Source: a virus
Length of the DNA: 45,389 nt
IMG/VR virus record: IMGVR_UViG_3300020596_000039
Span: 1-45,389 of that record
Direction: 5' to 3' (one strand)
Under the pieces are notes generated by a model. The model was not told the origin of the DNA, did no database searches, and was given only the letters and a program-made list of their open reading frames with translations. Numbering within the stretch: the first letter of the stretch is position 1; every line of letters begins with the position of its first letter. Positions 8,273 to 17,456 of this stretch are shown piece after piece. Position numbers and translations under genes: made by a program.

Positions 8273-11151
8273 TGCGTCAGTTCACGACCGCCGTTAGTGG
8301 CGAACTCAACAAGCGCTTCGGCACTGAGCCGCTCTTAATCGTGGAAGTCGACTGGGTCGACGACGGAGCCGTTGCGTACTCTGATCAGAAGATCAATGGG
8401 GCGGACTATCCGTATCCCTATCTGGTTAGCATCGGCAACTTCAACATGTCGACCATCATCACCGGCAACGGTGAGTCGCAGAACGTGAACGTCACGTTGA
8501 ACGACATAGATGGCACGTTGAAGACGTTGCTCAACTCGCACGACGTTCACAAGCGTCCCGTGCGGGTCTATCTGCTGTTCGCCGGCCTGCCGTCCACGGA
8601 GAGGGTGCTGCTGTTCAGCGGTGTGATCAACTCACCGATCGTGTGGGACGAGGGCAGCCGCACGCTCGCGTTCGACGTGTTCAGTACGCTGGAAGATCGC
8701 GAAGTCGCGTTCACGATGGAGGACGGCGACTTCCCATTCGTGCCGCCGGAAGACCGGAACGAAGTGTGGCCGCTCGTGTTTGGGCAAGTTTGCAATATGC
8801 AAACCCTCCCCCTCACGTCGCCTCGCAAAGGTTTCCTTGCTGCCGGCCAGGGCGTCAAAGACCCAACGATTGAAGAGAGACTATGCCAGGCGCAGAAGCT
8901 GAAGTGCCCAACGAAAGCAGCCGCCACAACAGCAACAGCAGCAGCCCCCGGAGGCGGCGTCACTACAAGCTCCTCGACAAACGTCCGCGCGGCCAAGCCT
9001 GACCAGCAATGTCTGAGTCGGCGGTTCAACGAGATTTGCGCAATCCTCCATGAGAAGGAGCAGCAAGAGCAATACGTTGATACCGTGATGACGGTGCGTG
9101 GCGGCGACGAGTTCCCGCAAGGCATCCTGATCGACATCAAGATCGACGATGTAAAGTTCTCTGGCGTCATGAACGGCGAGACGTTCACGATCACGCAGGT
9201 CTACCACCCGGCGTTGGCAGAGATCGACAACCCGCCGTGCAAGGACATCGCTGAGGCCTCCGCAGGCTTCCGCTATCGCGCGGGTAATAATCTGCCCTCG
9301 TCCACCCAAGACTGTGACGCCGGCGGCACCAACGCGGACCAGAACATCGTCAACGGCAGCGGTGAAAGCTGGCGGTACTACCAGACCTTCGAGAGTGCTA
9401 ACTTCATCTGGCTGCCGCCGGGGACCGACGTGTTCCTGGACGGCGAATCAGACTTGATCCACGTCGTCAGCTTGATCCCCGGAACTGTCAACCAGGTGGC
9501 GGCCTACCGCACGTTCGGTGACACGACCCTGCTCGTGGAAGTGCCGACCGCCCGCTACGCGGTCCACACGGTGGACTACGACGGGTATGATGTCGTCGAG
9601 CTACGCCTGCCCAAGGCGCTCAGCGCATTCACCGATGAAAATTGGTCAGACGACATCTACGTGTCGTTCACTTCTAGCGTGGGTCCGAACCCCGTCGACT
9701 CAATCGAGTGGTTAGTCGAGAAGTACACTGATTTAACGGTCGACGCCGCGAGCTTCGCTTCGGTGAAGGCGAGCCTCGCCGATTACCCCAGCAACTTTTA
9801 CATCAAAGAGCGGGAGACGGCTCTGACCGTCATTCGCGACATCGCGTTCCAAGCTCGATGTGCAGTGATCGTTCGTAACAACACGATCTCGCTGGTGTAT
9901 CTGTCCAAGGAACCTACGTCGCTGAAAACTCTCACCGAGAGTGACATCGTCGCTAATAGCTTCCAAGTCTCTCACACGGACACGGATGATCTTCAAACTC
10001 GGCACCAGATCAACTGGCAAGAATCGGACGCCCCAGTCATTCAGGACGACGACCCCGAGTTGGAGTTCGTGATGAAGTACAACATCCCGAAGTACGGAGT
10101 CAGTCGGGAAGAGTACAACTACTGGACGCAGAACACCTTCGACACGATTCTCAAGTCCGCGACGTTCTGGCTAATTCGCAAGTCGCATACCTGGAAGTAT
10201 GTGGAGTTCGAGACGCCGCTGAAGCATTTGAACCTGGAAGTGTTCGACTGCATCACGCTGGACATTGCACAGTTCCCAACGGTTAAGTGCGTAATCGAGG
10301 AAGCCAACTACGACGCAGATCAGAATACGATCAAGTTCAAATGTTGGACTCCGATCCTCGCAGGCACGGACGAACCGTTCTTCTGGGCCTGGCCGGCGTT
10401 GCAAGACGCAAACGCCGTCTGGCCACTCGTCGATTCAGATGAGAGTGGCGATGGGTACGGGTTCACCGTGAGCCCGCCAGTAGACCACCCCTTGCGGGCC
10501 GGCTACGACGCTGACACCCAGCAAGTTTGGACCGCCGGCGATCGCCACCCTTCCGACCTGGACGATGCCTTCGTTCAGGTGGTGTGTAAGATTGCCACGG
10601 GTGCCGAGATCGCTCCCGATCTGGAACCGGTGATTGTGGCGTTCGAGCCACTGGCCGACGAGAACTTTAACGACCGCATGAACGACGTTGAGTCGGGTGG
10701 CCTAACCTCGGATGACAAGGAAAGCAAGTCGGCGTGCGGTGATCCCGGTCCTCCGGGTGCAGGCTGTACGTATGAGGTCAAGGTCCGGTATATCACGCCT
10801 TCTGCGATCGCCCCCTTCCGGGACGATGTCGGCACGTATGCCGGCCCCTGCACCGGACAGACTGGTCGGCCTTGCTTTGGGCCGGAGTATATCATGTGTC
10901 ACACGTTTGGGGCGTACTTCGCCGCTTCGGCCTTCCGATCGCAGAAGGCTGCGGAGGCTCAGGCCCTCTTTGACAACGGTGGCTACCAGGTCGGCGTGTC
11001 TGCCATCGCTCCTGCCGGCGTAAGCGGCATCGTCGGGTTCCCCACCGATGGCTACGCCGGCGAGTGTGAAGACACCGGCAACCCCGATAACCCGCTGAAC
11101 GGGGCTGGTGAGACGATGGACCCCGGCTGCTCTTCGGGGACTTGTCCCTAG
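8272..11151 (+). CDS. Baseplate hub / tail tip protein
   Basis: This 959-residue protein closes the tail module. The N-terminal 190 residues have the architecture of siphophage tail-tip proteins: antiparallel beta segments, the phrase NVNVTLNDIDGTLKTLL and the element EVWPLVFGQV seen in hub proteins. The middle (about residues 490-690) resembles the hub core of gp27/gpD type (IRDIAFQARCAVIVRNNTIS). The C-terminal 120 residues are rich in Cys, Gly and Pro (for example CEDTG and PGCSSGTCP), unusual for a hub and perhaps a disulphide or metal-stabilised tip. The stop codon overlaps that of the convergent minus-strand gene. Confidence 0.6.
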   Translation: MRQFTTAVSGELNKRFGTEPLLIVEVDWVDDGAVAYSDQKINGADYPYPYLVSIGNFNMSTIITGNGESQNVNVTLNDIDGTLKTLLNSHDVHKRPVRVYLLFAGLPSTERVLLFSGVINSPIVWDEGSRTLAFDVFSTLEDREVAFTMEDGDFPFVPPEDRNEVWPLVFGQVCNMQTLPLTSPRKGFLAAGQGVKDPTIEERLCQAQKLKCPTKAAATTATAAAPGGGVTTSSSTNVRAAKPDQQCLSRRFNEICAILHEKEQQEQYVDTVMTVRGGDEFPQGILIDIKIDDVKFSGVMNGETFTITQVYHPALAEIDNPPCKDIAEASAGFRYRAGNNLPSSTQDCDAGGTNADQNIVNGSGESWRYYQTFESANFIWLPPGTDVFLDGESDLIHVVSLIPGTVNQVAAYRTFGDTTLLVEVPTARYAVHTVDYDGYDVVELRLPKALSAFTDENWSDDIYVSFTSSVGPNPVDSIEWLVEKYTDLTVDAASFASVKASLADYPSNFYIKERETALTVIRDIAFQARCAVIVRNNTISLVYLSKEPTSLKTLTESDIVANSFQVSHTDTDDLQTRHQINWQESDAPVIQDDDPELEFVMKYNIPKYGVSREEYNYWTQNTFDTILKSATFWLIRKSHTWKYVEFETPLKHLNLEVFDCITLDIAQFPTVKCVIEEANYDADQNTIKFKCWTPILAGTDEPFFWAWPALQDANAVWPLVDSDESGDGYGFTVSPPVDHPLRAGYDADTQQVWTAGDRHPSDLDDAFVQVVCKIATGAEIAPDLEPVIVAFEPLADENFNDRMNDVESGGLTSDDKESKSACGDPGPPGAGCTYEVKVRYITPSAIAPFRDDVGTYAGPCTGQTGRPCFGPEYIMCHTFGAYFAASAFRSQKAAEAQALFDNGGYQVGVSAIAPAGVSGIVGFPTDGYAGECEDTGNPDNPLNGAGETMDPGCSSGTCP

Positions 11152-11720
11152 AATCTACCCAGCGGACAGTGTTCAGTCGCCATCGCCAACTTGTTGTCGA
11201 GGGGTTCGGCGGACTCGCTCACGGAGCAGCCGCAGTTCTTGCAGGCGTGTGCCTCGCGATCATAGCGATCGCACACATTGCAGTGCATCTCGAAGAGTTC
11301 TTTAATCTCTTCGGGCGTGCGGTTCGGCTGGCCGGACAGAAACCAACCGCGAATCGCTCGCGAGTAGTTGCTGATCTTGTCGCCCAACGTCGCCGTATGC
11401 GTTCGCGTGCCTGCGTCACATCGGTGGCAAACCTCCGGCGTCACCGGCAACAACGTGATGTTGCAAATAAGCCTACCGTCGGAGTCTTCACGATATGGAC
11501 AATCTGGATAGCCCTCGTGCTGCTCAAGGATGGGCAGCGGGCTATCCAGTTTCTTTTCCTTACAGGGCGGATCATCTGGTTTACGCAATACCTGCACCGG
11601 GCATGCCGCGCACTGCGGCAGTACCACGAGATGGCGATACACCGTCGCTTCAGGATTGATACACCTGTATCGTACCTCCCCCTTGTAATTCTCGTTCTGT
11701 CGTTTTAGGCAATCAGACAT
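11148..11720 (-). CDS. Cysteine-rich protein, probable zinc ribbon
   Basis: I start this 190-residue protein at 11720 (MSDCLKRQNENYKG) because that ATG overlaps the stop of the upstream minus-strand gene, whereas the longer frame needs an unsupported start. About 17 cysteines occur, several in C-x2-C pairs: CAACP, CHRC, CNVC, CKNCGC, then the C-terminal phrase NKLAMATEHCPLG. The last 50 residues resemble a small Cys cluster domain found as an uncharacterised module in phages and bacteria. A structural zinc role is likely; function is unknown. It is the last gene of the minus-strand operon. Confidence 0.6.
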   Translation of the reverse strand: MSDCLKRQNENYKGEVRYRCINPEATVYRHLVVLPQCAACPVQVLRKPDDPPCKEKKLDSPLPILEQHEGYPDCPYREDSDGRLICNITLLPVTPEVCHRCDAGTRTHTATLGDKISNYSRAIRGWFLSGQPNRTPEEIKELFEMHCNVCDRYDREAHACKNCGCSVSESAEPLDNKLAMATEHCPLGRF

Positions 11721-11964
11721 TAGGGCGCTCCTGCGATCGAATCCACTCAACGGTCTTCTCATCACCAATCGTGTGATTCAGGTGGCCATTGAGTTTGAAC
11801 ATGATCGAATGGGTCCACACGCCCATACCCTTAACCTCATGAGAGACAACTTTATCCTCAATAACACGCTTGCCGTTAAGTACCTGATGGGTGACGGTCA
11901 CTATATCACCCCACTGAACGTAGATGGGGCGGCTGAACTTCACAATATGGATGTCAGTAATCAT
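11713..11964 (-). CDS. Hypothetical protein in the minus-strand replication operon
   Basis: The chosen start is ATG 11964 (MITDIHIVKFSRP), preceded by AGGG at good distance; a TTG at 11985 would add seven residues. The 83-residue product is beta-rich with a basic and Trp-containing middle (VQWGDIVTVTHQVLNGK). No family is recognised. It overlaps the next gene by eight bases and follows the exonuclease by ten bases, so it belongs to the same transcript. Confidence 0.55.
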   Translation of the reverse strand: MITDIHIVKFSRPIYVQWGDIVTVTHQVLNGKRVIEDKVVSHEVKGMGVWTHSIMFKLNGHLNHTIGDEKTVEWIRSQERPNV

Positions 11965-11974
11965 TTCATTGGCC

Positions 11975-12589
11975 CTAAATGTCAAAGTACATCATGGAGC
12001 GGTAGACTTCGGCCTCAGCAATGCAGTCGGCGAACGCATCGTGCGCGTTGTTGTTCACGATGCCAAAGTGGGAACAGAGATACCCAAGGTTGACCTTGTT
12101 GAATGGGGCCGACTCCCCTCGGAACACCGCCCGGTCGTTGATCGACAGGGCGAGCGACATGGAATCTCGGGCGAGCCCCATGAAGAGCTTTTCCTTCAGG
12201 GCCACGCCGAGCCACGCTTGCAGGAAGCTCGACTCGAACGCCCAGTTCTGGGCCAACGGCACGAGCTTCTTGTCCAGGGGCAGGTTCAGCTTCTCGAACC
12301 ATTCCACGAACATGTCGGCCACCTTGTCCGGGTGGGGCGCGTACAAGGCCAGGTGCGTCAAGTCGAGCCCGTGGACATTCCGGGCGGCTTCCTCGACGCG
12401 CTCGGGGTGGAGCGGCTGCACGGTCATGTAGAACGGCGTGACCCCTTCCAGCGGACGGATGTCCGAGTCCAGGGGCACGACCGCGATCTGCACGATCTCG
12501 TGCCAGTTAGCCCGCCGGCCGGTCGTCTCGACATCGACGGCGGCCATCAGGTTCCCGTTCAGGTGGGGCAGGGAGGAATACGTTCTCAT
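11975..12589 (-). CDS. DnaQ-like 3'-5' exonuclease
   Basis: The start at 12589 (MRTYSSLPHL) forms an ATGA overlap with the kinase gene, which decides it over an upstream GTG. The 204-residue protein has the DEDDh pattern: motif I VDVETTG near residue 18 (Asp and Glu), a middle Asp-containing segment (NWAFESSFL), and the C-terminal NNAHDAFADCIAEAE element with His and Asp. Proteins of this family remove mismatched 3' ends or degrade nucleic acid ends. The polymerase at 23797 has its own exonuclease domain, so this one may act in repair or host DNA/RNA turnover rather than replicative proofreading. Confidence 0.8.
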   Translation of the reverse strand: MRTYSSLPHLNGNLMAAVDVETTGRRANWHEIVQIAVVPLDSDIRPLEGVTPFYMTVQPLHPERVEEAARNVHGLDLTHLALYAPHPDKVADMFVEWFEKLNLPLDKKLVPLAQNWAFESSFLQAWLGVALKEKLFMGLARDSMSLALSINDRAVFRGESAPFNKVNLGYLCSHFGIVNNNAHDAFADCIAEAEVYRSMMYFDI

Positions 12590-13296
12590 ACAGCACCCAC
12601 CCTTCTGTTCGCCAGGTACTTGTCGGGGTACCACTCCGGCACGATCCAACCGGCCGGCGGCATCCACGGCCTGATCTCTTCAACTTCCAGGGCCTCAGTA
12701 CGGCGGTGATCGGGCTGATACGGCCGCCCGGTGTAGCCGGCCAGGTGATCGGCGAACCTCTCGCCCCACTCGTCGAGTTCAGACATCTGCCCGCTGGCAC
12801 CAATCACGTAATCCCAGCCGCTCCAACCAACGAGGGCGCGATCAGCGACGGTCGGCCGAGGCCCATAGCCAGGGCGAACCACCTTCGCGATGAGCCCGCC
12901 AGATTCGCGAACCGCTTCGCACTCATTGAAGAAGCGGGTGTCGGGGATGACCAGCACGTCCACGCCGTGGTCGCCTCGCAAGACGAAGTCGATCCAGGTG
13001 TCCTTGTAGACTTGATCGCGGAACGCCGGTGTACCGATGTCTACCCACAATTGGACCGGGGTCTTCCCGATCGTCGGCAACACGATGTCGCGGAACTTCT
13101 CGCCCCCGGGCGTGTCGTAGAACTCCGGTTCTCGGAGTCCGTCCCAAGCGTAGAGATCATAGGCGATCTGCTTGAGCTTCCACGCGAACGGCATCTTCGC
13201 CGCTTTCAGGCCGCGCTTCTGACAGCCCGCGACGATACGATTGGCGAGCGAATCTTTACCGGTGCGAGAGTAATGACCAAGACCGATGACTTTCAT
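12586..13296 (-). CDS. Deoxynucleoside monophosphate kinase-like P-loop protein
   Basis: The 236-residue protein opens with MKVIGLGHYSRTGKDSLANRI, a P-loop of the G.....GKDS type used by phage deoxynucleoside monophosphate kinases (T4 gene 1 type). These convert dNMPs to dNDPs for phage DNA synthesis. Further support is a Walker-B-like stretch (DVLVIPDTRFFNE, about residues 114-126) followed by a basic patch where the lid Arg residues lie. It overlaps both neighbours by ATGA, so it is co-translated with the DUF3846-like protein and the exonuclease. Other P-loop nucleotide kinases are possible. Confidence 0.7.
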   Translation of the reverse strand: MKVIGLGHYSRTGKDSLANRIVAGCQKRGLKAAKMPFAWKLKQIAYDLYAWDGLREPEFYDTPGGEKFRDIVLPTIGKTPVQLWVDIGTPAFRDQVYKDTWIDFVLRGDHGVDVLVIPDTRFFNECEAVRESGGLIAKVVRPGYGPRPTVADRALVGWSGWDYVIGASGQMSELDEWGERFADHLAGYTGRPYQPDHRRTEALEVEEIRPWMPPAGWIVPEWYPDKYLANRRVGAV

Positions 13297-13547
13297 GCAA
13301 TCTCCGGGGGTGAACAGAGTACAACGTCGCCATAGATCGGGCCGGCAGGGCCGGCAAGATCATTGGCGGTATGGTTAAGGATGGCGAACGCAGGACCGGC
13401 TTCGTTGACGACCATGATGTCGCCGCACGAAAGGTCCACGAACTGAACGAACCCGCCGACGTAGCGTTGCAACTGCGCGAGCGTGAGCGGGATTTCCGAT
13501 GGGGCGATCCGCTCCATTGGTCGATTAGCAGGGATGAAACTAGCCAT
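13293..13547 (-). CDS. DUF3846-like small protein
   Basis: Starting at ATG 13547 (MASFIPANRPMERI), the 84-residue product carries the pattern LTLAQLQRYVGGFVQFVDL, then GDIMVVNEAG, an N-H-TAN-LAG segment and GDVVLCSP. This order (LQ..VGG.i..V.L, NE.G, GDvv) is that of the DUF3846 family, whose members are small proteins common in phages and plasmids and of unknown role. It overlaps the primase-helicase by eight bases and the kinase by ATGA. Confidence 0.6.
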   Translation of the reverse strand: MASFIPANRPMERIAPSEIPLTLAQLQRYVGGFVQFVDLSCGDIMVVNEAGPAFAILNHTANDLAGPAGPIYGDVVLCSPPEIA

Positions 13548-16227
13548 TGTCCCTCGCGAGCTTTCCACCAATGACGATCCAAGGCTTCGCATTAGGGGCC
13601 GGCGATTTCTTCTCCCAGGACAGGTTGCCAATGAATCGCTGGTTGCCAGTGTACGCCCCGCTCGGGTGATCGACCGGCAAGCGGAGCGTCACCTTCTTCC
13701 GGGTCCATCCGTGAACTTCTTCAGGCGGCAACGATTCAATGAACTTCTCGTAGAACTCTTTGTAGAGAACCATTTCGCCGGTGACGTAGTGGCAGTTCTC
13801 GCGAATGAACGACTCCAAGGCCGAGCGACTGAACTCTTCCGACTGCCGCTTGTGATCGGTCGTAACGACCGGCAACGCGAGGCGGCCAAGAGCCGTCGGC
13901 GGCTCGATCTCGCCCAACGTGCGAAGGAACGCCGGAGCTTCTTCCTTCAGCCTCTCCATAAGGATGGGCTTCGGGATTTCCTTCTCAAGCGGGCGGACGT
14001 AGATCACGACGATCCGGGTGTCGCCCGGCGGCACCACGCAAGCGTCCTGGTGATTCGCCGTCTGCACCCAGTGAGTCAGATTCGGAATCTGGTAGGAGTC
14101 CGTCCGCATCTTGCGGATCGAGAGCGTGGGACTGGTGACGGCGTCCTTGATCTTCGCGCTGGCACCCGGCGATTTGCTGATGTCCTTTTCTTCAACGACG
14201 CACAGGAGCGCGCCCCCGAGTTCACCGTTGAAGTCAGACTGATTCGTCAGAGCCCTATCGGCCTTGACCACCCCGCAGGTGACGAGCAACGCAATCGCTT
14301 CCCAGAAAATACTCTTCCCACAGTTCTCGTTGCCGAAGAAGAACAGGTACGGCAGGCGGCACTCGGGGTCTTTGAAAATGCACGCCAGCCAGCATCGCAG
14401 ATAGTCGGCACCCGTGCGGATGTTGACCTTCTTCGCCCAATCCAGATCGCGGACGAACGGATCGAGTTCCCGGCCCAGGTGCGTGAAGATCATGTCCCAG
14501 TGCGGGTGCGGCGTGTCGTCGTACCGCGACAGGGGAGCATACCGAAGCTGAGGCGCGTCCCGGTTCCACTGACGATTGCCAGGCTCTTCCGGCTTGAACG
14601 GCATCTGGACCAAGGTCCACGTTTCAAGTTCGGCCGCGCCCATGAGGACTTCGGCGTCCGGCTTTGCATGCCCCTGCAATTGAAACACCGTTTTGACGCT
14701 GCCGCCGTTCGTGTACTTCCAGGTGCCGTCCTTCTCTTTGACAGCCCATCCGGCCGATTTGCCATCGGGCGTCTTGAGGCACCGGGCCACTGCATCGTAG
14801 GTCTGCGACTCGTCCTTGCTCGTGTCACCGATTTCTTGGTAGCTGGTCCAGTAGCCCTTCTTGTCGCTGTTGTTCCAGCCCTCGACCGTCTGCGCGTCGT
14901 CCTGCGTCTTCGCCACTTGGAAGGTGATGCGTCCATCCTTCGTTTGAGAGACGACCGCCTTGCGATTCTTGAAGGACTCGTCGATCTTAATCTCTTCCAC
15001 GCGACCGAGCAGCTTCGCGACATCCTTCGCCTGCTCAAGCGTCGAGAACTCATAGCCGCCACGGCACTCGGCACCGCCGAGAAAGCGAGCGGCGACTTTG
15101 AATGAAGGGTTCTTGTTGAACCAACAGTTCGTGTAGCCCTCCGCGTTCTGCTCCCAGCACGCAGCCTCGGCCACGCCCTTGCTGAACCGGTAGAGCTTCC
15201 ACGAGCCGCCAGGGCCGGGGAACGCAAAGCAGTTCGCTTCGCCAGGATGCTTGCCCGGCGCAGTCGTGCTATACACGCCGTAGATTTCAAACTTATCCAT
15301 CAACCGCTTGAAGCCCAGGGTATGAGCCTGAAGCAGGTGGCGATCGGAGTCCCAGAATGCCGCGAAGCCGCTATGCTGCATGGCGTCGATATGCTCTTTG
15401 TGCTTCTCGTCAAGCGGCGTGATGCGATGGGCAGAGGCGAGTGCATCGAATAGATCAAGCTCGGCCTCGGGCACGCCGTTGACGCGCGTTCTAGTCCGCT
15501 GGCGGGTGACGACTTCCAGGTGATCCTTCCAGTTCACCGGGATGCGAGCGGTCGGCAGCGGCTCGGCGACCTTGACCAACGTGAGGCCACGGTTCTCCGG
15601 CGTACTCTTCGTGTGCCAGAGCCACATATTCCCTCCGCAGGCGTCGATCGTGGCGGCGAAGTCGAAGCCCGTCTCGGCAGACATTAATCCGAGGATGCAC
15701 CGGCCCATCGCGGCATGCTCGGTATGGTTCGCCGTCGGGACGCCGTCGCCCTCGAAGAAAACGTACAGATGGAGGCCGCCGCCGCCCGTCGACAGGCGGA
15801 CCTGGACCCAGGGCAGGGCCTTGGCGGCTCCCCGCACCGCTTCCAGCTTCTCGTCGGTAATACCGACACCGGTGGCATGACCGACGATGGAGTCGAAGTC
15901 AAAACCGACATAACGCGAAGTGCGGGTTTTCCAGTCCCAGCCGGTAGAACCGACACCCTCGGCATAACGCTCAAGGGGCCACTTCAGGTCGTAGTCCTGC
16001 CACTCCGGCTCGGAGTCGGCCTTCTTCGGGATGCGGATGGCCCACCAGTCGTTGAGACCGTCGGTGTACGTGGATCGCTTACCCTCAATCGGCCAGCCGT
16101 CGCCGGCCGAGACGTTGACCTGCGTTTCCAGGCCGGGGTGGGCGAGGAAGAAGTCTAGAAGATCGGGACCGTTATGCGTTGCTCGCTCGGCCTGCAAGAA
16201 GGCGCGAATAGACTTGCTGACTTTCAT
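13540..16227 (-). CDS. Primase-helicase (AEP primase fused to SF3/D5-like helicase)
   Basis: An 895-residue replication initiator. Residues about 100-160 hold archaeo-eukaryotic primase motifs: VGFDFDSIVGH (metal-binding Asp pair) and STGGGGLHLYVF (the sG.G.H motif). The C-terminal third is an SF3-type helicase with Walker A FFFGNENCGKSIFW near residue 630, Walker B-like LLCVVEEKD, and a sensor region (THWVQTANHQD). The order primase then D5/SF3 helicase is typical of phage and plasmid replication proteins that open an origin. It is the first gene of the minus operon, 37 bases from the predicted +1 of the divergent promoter, with GGAGAG ten bases from the ATG. Confidence 0.85.
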   Translation of the reverse strand: MKVSKSIRAFLQAERATHNGPDLLDFFLAHPGLETQVNVSAGDGWPIEGKRSTYTDGLNDWWAIRIPKKADSEPEWQDYDLKWPLERYAEGVGSTGWDWKTRTSRYVGFDFDSIVGHATGVGITDEKLEAVRGAAKALPWVQVRLSTGGGGLHLYVFFEGDGVPTANHTEHAAMGRCILGLMSAETGFDFAATIDACGGNMWLWHTKSTPENRGLTLVKVAEPLPTARIPVNWKDHLEVVTRQRTRTRVNGVPEAELDLFDALASAHRITPLDEKHKEHIDAMQHSGFAAFWDSDRHLLQAHTLGFKRLMDKFEIYGVYSTTAPGKHPGEANCFAFPGPGGSWKLYRFSKGVAEAACWEQNAEGYTNCWFNKNPSFKVAARFLGGAECRGGYEFSTLEQAKDVAKLLGRVEEIKIDESFKNRKAVVSQTKDGRITFQVAKTQDDAQTVEGWNNSDKKGYWTSYQEIGDTSKDESQTYDAVARCLKTPDGKSAGWAVKEKDGTWKYTNGGSVKTVFQLQGHAKPDAEVLMGAAELETWTLVQMPFKPEEPGNRQWNRDAPQLRYAPLSRYDDTPHPHWDMIFTHLGRELDPFVRDLDWAKKVNIRTGADYLRCWLACIFKDPECRLPYLFFFGNENCGKSIFWEAIALLVTCGVVKADRALTNQSDFNGELGGALLCVVEEKDISKSPGASAKIKDAVTSPTLSIRKMRTDSYQIPNLTHWVQTANHQDACVVPPGDTRIVVIYVRPLEKEIPKPILMERLKEEAPAFLRTLGEIEPPTALGRLALPVVTTDHKRQSEEFSRSALESFIRENCHYVTGEMVLYKEFYEKFIESLPPEEVHGWTRKKVTLRLPVDHPSGAYTGNQRFIGNLSWEKKSPAPNAKPWIVIGGKLARDNG

Positions 16228-16250
16228 CGTGGGGTGTTCTCTCCGGGAAA

Positions 16251-16423
16251 GTTAATCAGTTACACACTGGGTGACACGGTTAACTCCCGTTTGGGGGCGG
16301 GTAAACCCGAAGAAATCTATAAATAGTTAATGAGTTAATGAGTTAAGTATCTAATATAAATAATAGATATAACATTCTTTATTCTCCTATGAGCCCTAAT
16401 GTGGAATCGCGTTAAATCGTTAA
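16251..16423. other. Candidate replication origin: AT-rich divergent region with GTTAA iterons
   Basis: This stretch lies between the primase-helicase and the ParB-like gene and is far more AT-rich than its surroundings (especially 16310-16390). GTTAA occurs seven times (16251, 16279, 16326, 16334, 16342, 16411, 16419). Three copies are spaced exactly eight bases apart (GTTAATGA twice, then GTTAAG), and another pair is also eight apart. Iterons, a melting region and an adjacent initiator-type helicase are the hallmarks of an origin. Binding by either neighbour protein is inferred. Confidence 0.45.
16269..16298 (-). promoter_or_regulatory. GTGTCACCC-type promoter for the minus-strand operon
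   Basis: Reading leftward: GCCCCCAAA, 12 bases, GTGTCACCC. The predicted +1 near 16264 leaves a 37-base leader with a GGAGAG site before the primase-helicase ATG. Confidence 0.6.
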
Positions 16424-16436
16424 TCGGGTAACTCAC

Positions 16437-16466
16437 GCCCCAATTGGGACGGGGCGTGTGTCACCC
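16437..16466 (+). promoter_or_regulatory. GTGTCACCC-type promoter, leaderless start at 16471
   Basis: GCCCCAATT, 12 bases, GTGTCACCC. The ATG of the ParB-like gene follows four bases later, in the context GGTATGCA. It faces away from the matching promoter at 16269-16298. Confidence 0.6.
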
Positions 16467-16470
16467 AGGT

Positions 16471-17403
16471 ATGCAAGAGCCCGAAGTTGCAAACCTCCCG
16501 CTGAGCCAGGTCGCCGATGCAAAGTTCTTGCTGCGGCCCGTAGATCGCACGACTGCGGTCTTCACAGAACTTCTGGACTCTATCCGGCAGAACGGCCTCG
16601 CCAACTCGATCCTCGTGAGGCCCCACCCCGACGGGACGCCCGGCCACTACCAGACGGTCGACGGGATGTACCGGAAGACGTGCTGCGAAGAACTCGGGCA
16701 CACGCACATCCCCGCGATCGTTCGCGAAATGATGGACGAAGAAGTCCTCGCGTGGCAGATCAGGGCGAATGGCATCCGACCTGAAACCAAGAAAATTGAC
16801 TATGCCCGCCAGATTAGACGCATCCAAGAGTATCGCCCCGGTGTCACCCTAGCAGCGATCTCTCAGTGGATTAACAAGGCCCCGACGTGGGTCCGTCAGC
16901 AGCTCGACTTGCTCGAACTGGACGACTCCGTCCAGCAGCTCGTGGACGATGGCGAAATCCCGCTTCAGTCCGCCTACATGCTGGCCAAGGTTCCCCGGAT
17001 TCACCGGACGAACGAACTGATCGCGCAGGCCTGCGTGCTATCGGCCGCCAAGTTCAAGGCGGTCGCTGCACAGATCATCAAGAACTTCATGGAAGACGTT
17101 CGTAACGGACGCCTATCCCACAACTACAACGACAAACCGTTCACGCCCGTCGCTTGGTATCGCGGGAACCATAAGGTTCAAGCCGAGCTTCAAAACCCGT
17201 TCTTCGGCCCCGAGATCATCGTCTCGGAGAAGCTGAAGAAACCACTCGACATCTGGCGAGCCTGCCTCAAGTGGGTTCTCAACCTAGACGCCGCGAGCGT
17301 CGAGGCCGCCCGTCGTGACTACGAGAAGAACAGACCCAAACGCAACCTCATGGACCTCTACGAAAGCGAGCCCGATGAAGTAAACCAAGACCCCGATACC
17401 TGA
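16471..17403 (+). CDS. ParB/Spo0J-like DNA-binding protein 1
   Basis: A 310-residue protein started at ATG 16471 (MQEPEVANLPLS), directly behind the promoter; an in-frame TTG at 16444 would lie inside the promoter. Residues about 15-100 form a ParB N-terminal domain (LLDSIRQNGLANSILVRP, then VDGMYRKTCCEELG in the place of the usual GERR box). Residues about 120-170 look like a helix-turn-helix (VTLAAISQWINKAPTWVRQQL). The C-terminus is basic then acidic. In phages, ParB-like proteins serve in plasmid-style partition, as transcription regulators or as nucleases. Its position beside the origin candidate favours a replication or partition role. Confidence 0.7.
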   Translation: MQEPEVANLPLSQVADAKFLLRPVDRTTAVFTELLDSIRQNGLANSILVRPHPDGTPGHYQTVDGMYRKTCCEELGHTHIPAIVREMMDEEVLAWQIRANGIRPETKKIDYARQIRRIQEYRPGVTLAAISQWINKAPTWVRQQLDLLELDDSVQQLVDDGEIPLQSAYMLAKVPRIHRTNELIAQACVLSAAKFKAVAAQIIKNFMEDVRNGRLSHNYNDKPFTPVAWYRGNHKVQAELQNPFFGPEIIVSEKLKKPLDIWRACLKWVLNLDAASVEAARRDYEKNRPKRNLMDLYESEPDEVNQDPDT

Positions 17404-17456
17404 TCCCCACCGCATTCTCTCCCGCCTATATTTCTTCTCTGCAAAGGAGTACTCAA

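Noticed and set aside
11142-11708. 188-codon plus-strand frame opposite the Cys-rich protein
   Set aside because: The minus-strand frame has ordered C-x2-C pairs and operon overlaps; the plus frame has neither and would overlap the hub gene.
13483-15105. 540-codon plus-strand frame opposite the primase-helicase
   Set aside because: It is a shadow of a high-GC coding strand: the opposite frame carries clear AEP and SF3 helicase motifs, while this frame has Arg/Leu-rich composition and no domain.
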